Below are positions 33,549 through 40,936 of a DNA stretch of 64,000 nt, one piece after another. The stretch spans positions 701,271 to 765,270 of the forward strand of contig JADJPY010000001.1 of NCBI GenBank assembly GCA_016713005.1, read 5' to 3'. Source of the DNA: Ramlibacter sp. (GTDB taxonomy: Bacteria > Pseudomonadota > Gammaproteobacteria > Burkholderiales > Burkholderiaceae_C). The notes under the pieces are model-generated. The model ran no database searches, had not been told where the DNA came from, and worked only from the letters and a program-made list of their open reading frames with translations. Positions within the stretch are counted from its first letter, which is position 1, and each line of letters starts with the position of its first letter. Both the position numbers and the translations under genes were made by a program.

Positions 33549-34337
33549 ATGTTTGTCGATTCCCACTGCCACCTGACCTTCCCCGAACTCGCGGGCCGAA
33601 TGCCCGAAATCCGGGCCGCCATGGCGCAGGCCAGGGTGGACCGGGCGTTGTGCATTTGCACCACCCTGGAGGAATTTGACGCAGTCCAGGCGCTGGCCGT
33701 CGGCTACGACAACTTCTGGGCCAGCGTGGGCGTTCACCCGGACAACGAGGGCGTCACCGAGCCCTCGTTGGACGACCTGGTCACGCGGGCCGCCCGCAGC
33801 AAGGTTGTGGCCATTGGCGAGACAGGCCTGGATTACTACCGGCTCGACGGCCGGTCGGTGGCCGACATGGCCTGGCAGCGAGAGCGTTTCCGGGTGCACA
33901 TCCGCGCCGCGCAGGCCACGCGCAAGCCGCTGGTGATCCACACCCGCAGCGCCTCGGAGGACACGCTGGCCATGTTGCGCGAGGAGGGCGAAACCGGCGG
34001 CAGCGGCAGTGCCGGTGGGGTGTTCCACTGCTTCACCGAAACGGCCGAGGTCGCCCGCGCCGCGCTGGACCTGGGCTTTTACATCTCCTTCTCGGGGATC
34101 CTGACCTTCCGCAATGCGCAGGATCTGCGAGATGTGGCGGCCTGGGTGCCGCTGGACCGCCTGTTGATCGAGACCGACAGCCCCTATTTGGCGCACGTGC
34201 CTTACCGTGGCAAAACCAACAACCCGTCGTATGTGCCGTTTGTTGCGAAGCAGCTGGCGGAGTTGCGGGGGCTGCCGGTGGAGCGGGTTGCCGAGGCCAC
34301 TTCGGCGAATTTTGAGCGCCTGTTTGGGGTCGGTTAA
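33549..34337 (+). CDS. tatD: TatD-family metal-dependent deoxyribonuclease
   Basis: 262-residue TIM-barrel hydrolase. Metal ligands are visible in DSHCHLTFPE (residues 4-13), AIGETGLDYYR near 95, IHTRSASEDT near 135, HCFTET near 160 and ETDSPYLAHVP near 208. TatD enzymes trim DNA 3' ends in repair and DNA degradation. The length is typical. The start follows the repeat copy, with no strong ribosome site. Confidence 0.94.
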   Translation: MFVDSHCHLTFPELAGRMPEIRAAMAQARVDRALCICTTLEEFDAVQALAVGYDNFWASVGVHPDNEGVTEPSLDDLVTRAARSKVVAIGETGLDYYRLDGRSVADMAWQRERFRVHIRAAQATRKPLVIHTRSASEDTLAMLREEGETGGSGSAGGVFHCFTETAEVARAALDLGFYISFSGILTFRNAQDLRDVAAWVPLDRLLIETDSPYLAHVPYRGKTNNPSYVPFVAKQLAELRGLPVERVAEATSANFERLFGVG

Positions 34338-34339
34338 TC

Positions 34340-35008
34340 ATGAGACAACACATTAGAAAAGCCATTTATCTTGTTGTTGTGAATAGTATTTTCTCATTTC
34401 AGGCATTGGCCGGATCGTACGAAGACTTCTTTCAGGCGATCAAGCAGGACGATGCCCGCACGCTGCAGGCGCTGCTCCAGCGCGGCTTTGACGCCAATGT
34501 TCCCGATCCGTCCGGCGCCCGCGGTTTGTTCATCGCTTTGCGCGAGCCTTCACTCAAGGCGGCCCGGGTTCTGGCCGACTGGGAGAAAACCGATGTTGAC
34601 GTGCGCAACAAGGACGACGAGACCCCGCTGATGATGGCAGCGCTCAAGGGCCACCGGGACTTGGCGGCGCGCCTGGTGGAGCGCGGCGCAGACGTCAACA
34701 AGACCGGTTGGGCGCCGCTGCATTACGCCGCCACCGGTGGGCATGTGGCCGTGATGCGGTTGCTGCTGGAAAACCATGCCTATATCGATGCTGAGTCGCC
34801 CAATGGCACCACGCCGCTGATGATGGCGGCGCGCTACGGCTCGGAATCCTCGGTGAAGCTGCTGCTTGAAGAAGGCGCCGATCCGACGCTGAAGAACGAG
34901 CAAGGCTTGACTGCGCTGGACTTTGCCGGCCTCGGTAACCGCAAGGAGTCTGCCGTGTTGATCCAGGCGTTTGTGAGGGCGTGGGTGGCGCGAAACGGGG
35001 TGCGGTGA
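34340..35008 (+). CDS. Exported ankyrin-repeat protein
   Basis: 222 residues. The N-terminus (MRQHIRKAIYLVVVNSIFSF, cleavage likely after ALAG) is a signal peptide, so it acts in the periplasm. The rest holds about four ankyrin repeats (DDETPLMMAALKGHRDLAAR, GWAPLHYAATGGHVAVMRLL, GTTPLMMAARYGSESSVKLL, GLTALDFAGLGN). The partner is unknown. The first 15 codons are AT-richer than the rest. It starts 2 nt after the tatD stop and is the last gene with clear chromosomal context. Confidence 0.88.
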   Translation: MRQHIRKAIYLVVVNSIFSFQALAGSYEDFFQAIKQDDARTLQALLQRGFDANVPDPSGARGLFIALREPSLKAARVLADWEKTDVDVRNKDDETPLMMAALKGHRDLAARLVERGADVNKTGWAPLHYAATGGHVAVMRLLLENHAYIDAESPNGTTPLMMAARYGSESSVKLLLEEGADPTLKNEQGLTALDFAGLGNRKESAVLIQAFVRAWVARNGVR

Positions 35009-35120
35009 TCGCCGGTGCGGCGGCAGATGCCTGTGGCAACAGGTCTTGTTAACTTAATACGATGTATAGGGCCATAAGTATTTGATTTCATTGGAAATTC
35101 TTTCAATTGAAGGTAAATAT

Positions 35121-35678
35121 TTAGGGGGTCGTGGCCGCGCCGCCCGCCCGCCTGCCTAGCGCGGACTGCGCCGCGCTGGCAGGCATTGCAGGCGACCGCG
35201 AGGCATCAAGGTCAGCAGGGCGCGCAGCGGAGGGCATCACGTGCCCAAACAGTGCCCACGTCAGGCCATCCACTCGGGGGGACGGCTTTGCCCTGGAGGG
35301 ACGCGGCGTAGTCTCCGAGGGTATCGGTGACGGCTTCGGGTACCCCTCAGCCGGGCTAGCCAGCTTCGCTTTGCGGGCTTCAGAGCGAGCCTCAGCACGA
35401 CGCAACGACGCCAGCCGAGCCTTTTCCTTGACCCGGCCCGGGTGCCGCTCCTCATAGCGCCGAACAGCCTCCAGACGCCTTCTGGCGTACCCCTCGGGGT
35501 CAGCCGCCTTCGCCCGAGCATTGGAGGCTCTGACACGATCACGACGACGCTGCATTTCGATGGCAAGGCGGTTTTGCCGCTCATGCCAGACGACGACCAT
35601 CCGGGCCAAGAAGTCATCCAGCGACTCCGTTTCCACGCGCTTTCTGGCCAAGGTTGACGGCTTGAGATCATTGGCCAT
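35121..35678 (-). CDS. Unknown Arg-rich protein of the accessory island
   Basis: 185 residues from MANDLKPSTLARKRVETESL; an ATG at 35705 would add nine. Residues 12-110 are strongly charged and helical (MVVVWHERQNRLAIEMQRRR, RRYEERHPGRVKEKARLASL), consistent with a nucleic-acid-binding or coiled-coil region. The C-terminal third is Pro/Ser/Ala-rich and low complexity. I do not recognise the family. It is co-directional with the H-NS-like and KfrA-like genes, so probably belongs to the same mobile backbone. Confidence 0.5.
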   Translation of the reverse strand: MANDLKPSTLARKRVETESLDDFLARMVVVWHERQNRLAIEMQRRRDRVRASNARAKAADPEGYARRRLEAVRRYEERHPGRVKEKARLASLRRAEARSEARKAKLASPAEGYPKPSPIPSETTPRPSRAKPSPRVDGLTWALFGHVMPSAARPADLDASRSPAMPASAAQSALGRRAGGAATTP

Positions 35679-35760
35679 GAGGCACCCCGTGATACTCGGG
35701 GTCATCTCGGTTTTTAGGGAATCGTCGACAAAACTCCCTCGACCGAGCCTGACGTCAAGC

Positions 35761-36075
35761 TCAGCCGGCGTATGCGGGATTCCTAAAGTCTTCGAGTGCG
35801 GCGCCAGCCTCGATCGCCTCGACGAGCCAAGTCGGCCTCCGCCCCTTGCCGGCCCAGGTGTTGCCGGCTCGGTCGCAGTACGGTATTGACTCATCCACCG
35901 GGTCCGGCGCAAGTGCCGCCCCCAGTTCATCCTCCGAGAACACATCCATTGGCTTCAATTCGTACATTTCGATCGTCTGCCGAACCAGTTCGATCACCTC
36001 TTCCTGCTCAGCAAGATCACGGAGCGATTCCTGGAGACGCTGCTTCATGGCGGTGACGGGCTTGACCTTCGGCAT
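35761..36075 (-). CDS. H-NS family nucleoid-associated protein
   Basis: 104 residues from MPKVKPVTAMKQRL. The N-terminal half is a helical oligomerisation segment. The C-terminal DNA-binding motif is IPYCDRAGNTWAGKGRRPTW (about residues 66-85), matching the betaproteobacterial consensus YRDxxGxTWSGRGRxPxW. Such proteins silence AT-rich, often foreign, DNA. Unusual features are Cys after the Tyr and the Ala in place of Ser in the TWSG motif. An upstream ATG at 36120 would add 15 residues. Carried with a KfrA-like gene, as on plasmids and ICEs. Confidence 0.82.
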   Translation of the reverse strand: MPKVKPVTAMKQRLQESLRDLAEQEEVIELVRQTIEMYELKPMDVFSEDELGAALAPDPVDESIPYCDRAGNTWAGKGRRPTWLVEAIEAGAALEDFRNPAYAG

Positions 36076-36224
36076 CGTGTGATTCTTCCGTTTGGATCCG
36101 GGATGGTAGGTTACCGTCATCCGACCGGTAGCTGGTCCACGGCAACGGAGTCAGTCTGACCAGCACAGGCCGCAGCTGATCCACTGAGAACCATATCGAA
36201 CTGAGTTCGCGGCGTCCCAGGGAA

Positions 36225-36320
36225 TTTCCGCCGCATTCTGAGAAAAAGAGAAATGCAGCATCTACAGACTCGAGCTAAGTCATTGATTCTTGGTCGACTT
36301 TCCGCCGCTTTTTGAGAAAA
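36225..36320. repeat. Pair of 22-bp direct repeats
   Basis: TTTCCGCCGCATTCTGAGAA at 36225 and TTTCCGCCGCTTTTTGAGAA at 36299, each continuing with two further A's (22 bp, two mismatches, 74 bp apart). They lie in the 316-nt gap between the H-NS-like and kfrA genes, where I see no gene. They could be protein-binding sites, iteron-like sequences or recombination-site arms. Confidence 0.5.
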
Positions 36321-36437
36321 CCCCGAAATGGCCGCAGCCTGAGGACTACCCAATCGTCAATGCGTTCTGGCAACCGCGCCCTGCACGGGATGCGTTGGAG
36401 GGCGGCAGGGACTCATATATAACCCGCAGAAACAGGC

Positions 36438-37538
36438 TTAAGTCCCCGTCCCGGTTGATTTTTTTGATTCCCTCTTGGCTGAGCGACTGGCCCCTACGTC
36501 CGGGTTTTTCACGGCCGAATCAGGACCAGGCGCCGTCGTACTGAATCGCTCCAGCAAGCTGGCGACAACGTGCTCTTGCGCCGTGACGGATGACTTGGCC
36601 GCCGCCACCGTCAGTTCCAGCTGCTGATTCGCCGCGAGCAGTCCATCGAGCTTGGCTTGCAACTGCTGGTTCGAGGTGCCGAGCTGCTGAACGGCCGCAT
36701 CCTGCTCCACCAGGCGCCGGCCCAACTCCTCGGTGCGTCGCTGCGCGAACCCCAGTTCATCCTTGAGCGGTCGCAGGCCTCGCAGCTCTTCCTGCGCTTG
36801 GTGCAGATCGCCCTGGGCGCGTGACAAGTCGCCCAGCAGGCGCGCGTTGTCCTGCAGGGCGTGGACCGCTTCCTGCTGTTTGGTTGCCAAGGTCTCGTTC
36901 ACGGTGCGCACCTCGGCCTGCAGGTACTGCACCTGCTGCTCGTGCTTGCGCTGGTCCTGGTCGCGCTGCTCCTTGGTGGATTGCCGGAAATGCTCCAGCG
37001 CTTGGCGCGCATGCTGGTGCTTTTCTTCCAGGGATTGGCGATGGCGCTCTTCGGCCGCGAGGCGCTCCTGCAGGTCGACCACCTGCTGGGCGAGCTGCGT
37101 GTTTTCCAGGGTCTTGTGGCTCAGCGTTTCGCCGGTTTTGCCGTGCGCGGTCTTTTCGTCGGCCAGCGCTCGCTGGGTGTGCTCCAGCTGCTGGCGGGTG
37201 GACTGCGCCTCGGTTTTCAGGGCCGCGGCGGCCTGCTGGTGCTGGGTCAGCTGCTCGGCGTGCCTGGCCTGCGCCGTGGTGACCCGTTCTTCCGCTTCCT
37301 CGTTGACGCGGGCGGCCAGTCGGCCCACCAAGTCCTGGATCGCCTCGCTGACGGCGACTCGATTGCCGGTGGCCGGCCCTTCCTCTTCCTCGATCTCCTT
37401 CAGGTACCGGTGAATGGTGCTCTTGGAGCCGGTGCCCAGCTCTTCACGCACCGCATCGATGGACGGATGGCGCCCTGTGGCTCGCAATTTATCGCGGGCG
37501 CGCAGCACTTCGGATTTGTAGATCCCGGCCCTGGCCAT
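36438..37538 (-). CDS. KfrA-like DNA-binding coiled-coil protein
   Basis: 366 residues. Residues 1-60 form the KfrA N-terminal DNA-binding domain (RATGRHPSIDAVREELGTGS, KSTIHRYLKEIEEEEG). Residues 75-330 are almost uninterrupted coiled coil rich in Gln, Glu, Arg and Ala. KfrA proteins are plasmid-encoded autorepressors that aid partitioning and stable maintenance. A palindrome 25 nt upstream of the start is a plausible autoregulatory operator. Its presence marks this part of the window as derived from a plasmid or ICE. Confidence 0.82.
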   Translation of the reverse strand: MARAGIYKSEVLRARDKLRATGRHPSIDAVREELGTGSKSTIHRYLKEIEEEEGPATGNRVAVSEAIQDLVGRLAARVNEEAEERVTTAQARHAEQLTQHQQAAAALKTEAQSTRQQLEHTQRALADEKTAHGKTGETLSHKTLENTQLAQQVVDLQERLAAEERHRQSLEEKHQHARQALEHFRQSTKEQRDQDQRKHEQQVQYLQAEVRTVNETLATKQQEAVHALQDNARLLGDLSRAQGDLHQAQEELRGLRPLKDELGFAQRRTEELGRRLVEQDAAVQQLGTSNQQLQAKLDGLLAANQQLELTVAAAKSSVTAQEHVVASLLERFSTTAPGPDSAVKNPDVGASRSAKRESKKSTGTGT

Positions 37539-37562
37539 GGCTCACCTCTTTATTTCGTACCG

Positions 37563-37589
37563 TAGTATGTACCATGATATTACATACTA
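37563..37589 (-). promoter_or_regulatory. Palindromic operator upstream of kfrA
   Basis: TAGTATGTA-N9-TACATACTA, a perfect 9-bp inverted repeat in an AT-rich strip just upstream of the kfrA-like start. KfrA proteins repress their own promoter, so this is the obvious candidate site. Binding is inferred. Confidence 0.6.
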
Positions 37590-37901
37590 TTTAGGAGGTC
37601 AAGAAGTTGAGATTTCTGGAAAAACTAACATTGGGTAATGGCAGATTATCGAATGTGAGGCGGATTTTGAGCAGAGTCACCTTGAATTAGCGCGTGACAA
37701 GGAATATCGACCGCACGATTTATGCAGCTGACATCTTCACAACCGAGGACTTTGGGTGGCCGCCGGGCCATGTGACCAAGGTTTTCAGTTGTTCATACTG
37801 GCCTTGTCCCTGCTCGTGAATCCTGCTCGTGCGCCCCTAGATGGCTGAACTGAGCGCCCGCTCACGCGGCTATGGAAATGACCACCGTTTAAAATTCAAA
37901 C
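37590..37901. other. Gene-free stretch before the metal block
   Basis: 312 nt in which I see no convincing gene, repeat or terminator. It separates the divergent kfrA-like and CzcI-like genes and presumably holds promoters for both. Confidence 0.4.
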
Positions 37902-38270
37902 ATGCGCGCTTTTCTGGTCTTGCTGACGCTCACGCTCTTGCCATTGTTTTCTGCTGCTGCATCGGTCTTGGCGTGCTGTGGCCACTTTCAGTCCTCACAA
38001 GCCCCTGAGACAACGTACCAGCGGCCTGGCCATGGGCAAGCTGTGGAGGACATCGAAGAAGGGGTCGCTGGGGACAGCGGCTTTGATCTCGATTGCGGAA
38101 TCTGCCACGCGAACTGCACTGCTGCTTTCGGCGCGATCTCCGCGCCCACAACCATGTCCGCCGGCACGGAACGCTTCAAACACCTTACCCAACTCATCTC
38201 ACCACACTGGCACGAACGACCCTACCGTCCCCAATGGTCGGCCCCGCGAGTTTCGGGGTTGAACGCTTGA
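37902..38270 (+). CDS. Small exported Cys/His protein, CzcI-like
   Basis: 122 residues with a clear signal peptide (MRAFLVLLTLTLLPLFSAAA) followed by VLAC, which could be a lipobox. The mature part has Cys/His pairs (CCGHF, DCGICHANC, HWHERP) suited to metal binding. Layout and size resemble CzcI, the small exported protein that heads czc cobalt-zinc-cadmium operons. The match is architectural and I cannot confirm homology. Just downstream lies an lspA fragment; if this is a lipoprotein, the pairing with signal peptidase II makes sense. Confidence 0.5.
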   Translation: MRAFLVLLTLTLLPLFSAAASVLACCGHFQSSQAPETTYQRPGHGQAVEDIEEGVAGDSGFDLDCGICHANCTAAFGAISAPTTMSAGTERFKHLTQLISPHWHERPYRPQWSAPRVSGLNA

Positions 38271-38371
38271 GCCTGATGCGCTCATAAGCACTTCTTCCCC
38301 GATCCCCTGGCCTTAGGTGGCCACCATCGCACACGGTGGCCGACCCCGGATCGTTCTGGAAGGACTCTCTC

Positions 38372-38459
38372 ATGACCGCTCGCTGGACTCAGCGAAACCC
38401 TCGATGGACGTGGCTGACCGCCGTCGCGGTGCTCTTGTTTGCTGATCAACTCAGCAAAT
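38372..38459 (+). pseudogene. Truncated lspA, N-terminal fragment only
   Basis: About 29 codons (MTARWTQRNPRWTWLTAVAV, ending ADQLSKS) match the start of a lipoprotein signal peptidase II, with a good ribosome site (GGAAGGA). Homology stops near 38459, where the sequence turns into the 3' part of an oppositely oriented desaturase gene. The catalytic aspartates are lost, so it is not functional. It differs from the intact lspA at 40111-40608. Confidence 0.75.
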
Positions 38460-39045
38460 CGTACTTCTCCACCATCAGCGCGGCATGCAAGGGATGCCGC
38501 CGCTCGCCATTGAGCCAGTACAGGCGTTCGGCACTGTGGTGCGGCGCATGCAGGCGCCAAAGCCAGGACACCGCATGACTGAGGCGGTGCACGGCATAGA
38601 GCCCGAGGTCGAATACGGCAGCCACGAGCAGCAACTGGCTCCACAAGGGCCACTGCACGGGGAACAGGCGCCATTGCGGCGGCACGAAGTCACCCAGTCT
38701 GGCGATCCACACGGCGGTCAGCTGGATGACCGCAAGATTGACAACAGTGTGCGCGATGTCGGTGTTGGTGTCGCCGTGGTCTGTTAGCCAAGCCGCGCGG
38801 AAGGGCCGGCCTCGTTCCAGGACCGCAACGGCCAGCACGCCTGCAAGCGAGATCGCGGGCACCACCGGCCAGTACGACATGCCAGCATAGAGCTTGTAGA
38901 CGATGGCTAGAGTCGAACCGCCGAATACCAGCGGATAGGCAAGCCCGTACACCACAGCACAAACGGCCGCCGCGGCGCCACTGCCCCTTCGCACCTTGCG
39001 CTGCTCCTGTCGAAGTTCGTCTTCCGTCAATTGGTAGGGTGTCAT
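38446..39045 (-). pseudogene. Truncated sterol desaturase/fatty acid hydroxylase family gene
   Basis: 199 residues. The N-terminal membrane helices and first histidine box (YAVHRLSHAV, then RLHAPHHSAERLYWLNGERR) are intact. The C-terminal half, with the remaining His motifs of this di-iron integral membrane family, is missing. The frame runs into lspA-derived sequence near 38460 and stops. It is therefore a 3'-truncated, probably inactive gene. It is the last gene of the leftward metal block. Confidence 0.78.
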
Positions 39046-39158
39046 TGCCAGCTCCCGCGGTTGGTTGCATCAGCCGCTGCGCTCGGGCCACGAAAAGGTC
39101 CCGCAGTAGCCGGGCGGCAATCGCTGAGGTGGCCGCTTACGCGGCGCCAGTTGGACGA

Positions 39159-39764
39159 TCACCTGGCCTGCGCGCCCAGTAGCTCCCGCAGAGCCTTGAC
39201 GATCCGCGGGCTGTCCCATTCCGCCGTTCCGCTCATGCGACCCAGTTCGCGACCTTGCCTGTCCAGCAGCAAGGTCGTGGGCACGCTGACCGCTTTGAGG
39301 GTGAAGATCGCGGCCGCATCCGCGTCCAGGAAGACGGCCAGATGCTTGATCCCCACCGACGCATAAAAGGACTTGACCTGATCCAATGCCTTGGCACCTG
39401 CGTCCATGGAGAGCGCGACGACTTGGAATTCGTCACCGCCAAGTTGCGCCTGCAGCCGATCCAACGAAGGCATTTCCTCACGGCACGGGGGGCACCATGT
39501 TGCCCAGATGTTCAGCAGGACCATTTTTCCTCTGAAACTCGAAAGATCGACCGGCCGCCCCTTGCCATCCAGCACTCTCAGGTCCGGAAGCGGGAGGGGC
39601 TGCGCGCGCATCACAAGCGGCAAATCGCTTGAGCCGGAGCCTCTGGCCGGCCGATTCGAGTGGAGGTATGTAAACAGGCCGAGACCCGCCGCTGCCGGCA
39701 GGCCCAGCGCAACCATCCAGCGCCGGCGGCGATTGGGCGTGGATTCATTCGAACTCGCCTGCAT
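39159..39764 (-). CDS. TlpA-like membrane-anchored thioredoxin
   Basis: 201 residues: an N-terminal anchor (WMVALGLPAAAGLGLFTYLH) and a periplasmic thioredoxin fold with the active site NIWATWCPPCREEMPSLDRL near residue 90 and the cis-Pro region SVPTTLLLDRQG near 170. TlpA/ResA proteins reduce periplasmic disulfides, for example for copper delivery to oxidases. The ATG overlaps the terminal TGA of the broken SCO gene, so the pair was once translationally coupled. Carried within the metal-resistance block. Confidence 0.85.
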   Translation of the reverse strand: MQASSNESTPNRRRRWMVALGLPAAAGLGLFTYLHSNRPARGSGSSDLPLVMRAQPLPLPDLRVLDGKGRPVDLSSFRGKMVLLNIWATWCPPCREEMPSLDRLQAQLGGDEFQVVALSMDAGAKALDQVKSFYASVGIKHLAVFLDADAAAIFTLKAVSVPTTLLLDRQGRELGRMSGTAEWDSPRIVKALRELLGAQAR

Positions 39765-40114
39765 CACGCTTCCCCCAAAAGGCAGTTTGGCATCTGAGGC
39801 AGATGCTTCGGCCCCAGCGCCATACCGCGCATAGAGCCGCGGCCTGCCCTGCGGGTCATTGAAAAAGCTGGCCGCCGTATGGTCCAGCGTGTACGAGGTG
39901 GTCGCCTGCCCCTGGTTCGTGAGGGTGTGGATCTTGAAATCTTTTGCCAACTCTTGAAGCTGGCCCGGGTCTGGCCGCAATGCACAAGAAGCACGGTCGG
40001 CGCGGCGAGCAGCAAGAAGATTGCGAACACCAGCACGATGCGCCGGCGCTCCACCTTCACGTGCTGCGGTACGTTCGACATCCTGCGAAGTCCGCAGGCA
40101 CTGGTGTCGCTCAT
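39764..40114 (-). pseudogene. SCO1/SenC-family gene with internal deletion and frameshifts
   Basis: The first frame encodes a membrane anchor (VERRRIVLVFAIFLLLAAPT). A second frame encodes the SCO C-terminus (QLQELAKDFKIHTLTNQG, SYTLDHTAASFFNDPQGR). The central metal-binding CxxxC thioredoxin part is absent. Near the end an extra C in AAACTGCCTTTT puts the last codons (LLGEA, stop) back in the first frame. SCO proteins deliver copper to cytochrome oxidase; this copy cannot. Its start overlaps the lspA stop. Confidence 0.75.
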
Positions 40115-40608
40115 GCCTTCTCTCGAGCTTGCGGTTGCCCCGACGCGGTAAAGGACGCCAGCACCAGGCAAACCGCACCCAAGGTGATGGCGATGTCTGC
40201 CACATTGAACGCTGGCCAGTGCCACCCGGCGATGTGAAAATCCAGGTAGTCGATGACGTGACCGCGCAGGGCACGATCGAAGGCGTTTCCCAGTGCGCCT
40301 CCCAGGATCAGGCTGAAGGCCAGCGATTCGCTGCGTGGCCGAGGTTGCCGCAACATCCAGATCAACCAGATGGAAACCGCGATCGCGATGGCCAGAAAGA
40401 ACCAGCGCTGCCACCCGCCGGCGCCGGCAAGGAAACTGAAGGCTGCGCCGGGGTTCAGCACGTGAACCAAGTTGAAAAATGGCGTGACCGGATGAGACCA
40501 GCCCAAGGGTGGCGTGGCGTCGACAACACTTTTGGCGGCCTGGTCGGCGGCGAGGATGACGAAGGCGAGCGAAAACCAAAGAGCTTGTCGATGTGGATGC
40601 ATGTTCAC
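40111..40608 (-). CDS. lspA: Lipoprotein signal peptidase II
   Basis: 165-residue inner-membrane aspartyl protease that cleaves prolipoprotein signal peptides. It has four helices, with motif FVILAADQAAKSVV near residue 18, the catalytic Asp in LGGALGNAFDRALRGHVIDY near 115, and FNVADIAITLG with the second Asp near 137. A GTG start at 40608 overlaps the upstream stop (GTGA); ATG at 40602 is an alternative. Extra lspA copies ride in lead/cadmium resistance loci (pbrC), which fits this setting. Confidence 0.93.
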   Translation of the reverse strand: MNMHPHRQALWFSLAFVILAADQAAKSVVDATPPLGWSHPVTPFFNLVHVLNPGAAFSFLAGAGGWQRWFFLAIAIAVSIWLIWMLRQPRPRSESLAFSLILGGALGNAFDRALRGHVIDYLDFHIAGWHWPAFNVADIAITLGAVCLVLASFTASGQPQAREKA

Positions 40609-40931
40609 TTGGTGGGAATGGGGTCCGTGGGCAGTTCCGGCGTCAGTTCGGGCGGCGCTTTCAACGCCTCCTCGACCTGCTTGTCGGTCAAAGTGGCCGC
40701 CAGTGGCGGCGTGCTGGCGATCTCGGGAAGCGCCACGAGGATGGCCACCATCGTCATCTGCAGCACCAGGAACGGGGGTAGCGCCCCAGTAGCTGCCGAT
40801 CGTGGAGAGAGACGAGCAAGGCCGACCCAGTCAGCCAACATGGATCGGTTGGTCCACAGCACCAGTTGGGGTTTGAGGCCGCCCCAGTAGACCACCCAGT
40901 GCCGCAGGAGTCCCGCGTCGGCAGTGCCCAT
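40605..40931 (-). CDS. Small protein between the P-type ATPase and lspA, origin uncertain
   Basis: 108 residues, starting 5 nt after the ATPase stop and overlapping lspA by GTGA. One hydrophobic helix (ALPPFLVLQMTMVAILVALP) resembles the C-terminal helix of TRAP-transporter large permeases, suggesting a gene remnant. The Pro-rich tail (PPELTPELPTDPIPTK) is unlike that family. It may be translated as a coupling ORF. No function is assigned. Confidence 0.45.
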   Translation of the reverse strand: MGTADAGLLRHWVVYWGGLKPQLVLWTNRSMLADWVGLARLSPRSAATGALPPFLVLQMTMVAILVALPEIASTPPLAATLTDKQVEEALKAPPELTPELPTDPIPTK

Positions 40932-40936
40932 ATCGG

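Noticed and set aside
35009..35120. A tRNA gene as the island attachment site
   Set aside because: No cloverleaf-like sequence or CCA-type end could be found by eye near the border.
36225..36320. The 22-bp repeats as terminal inverted repeats of a Tn3-like transposon
   Set aside because: They are in direct, not inverted, orientation and no transposase lies between them.
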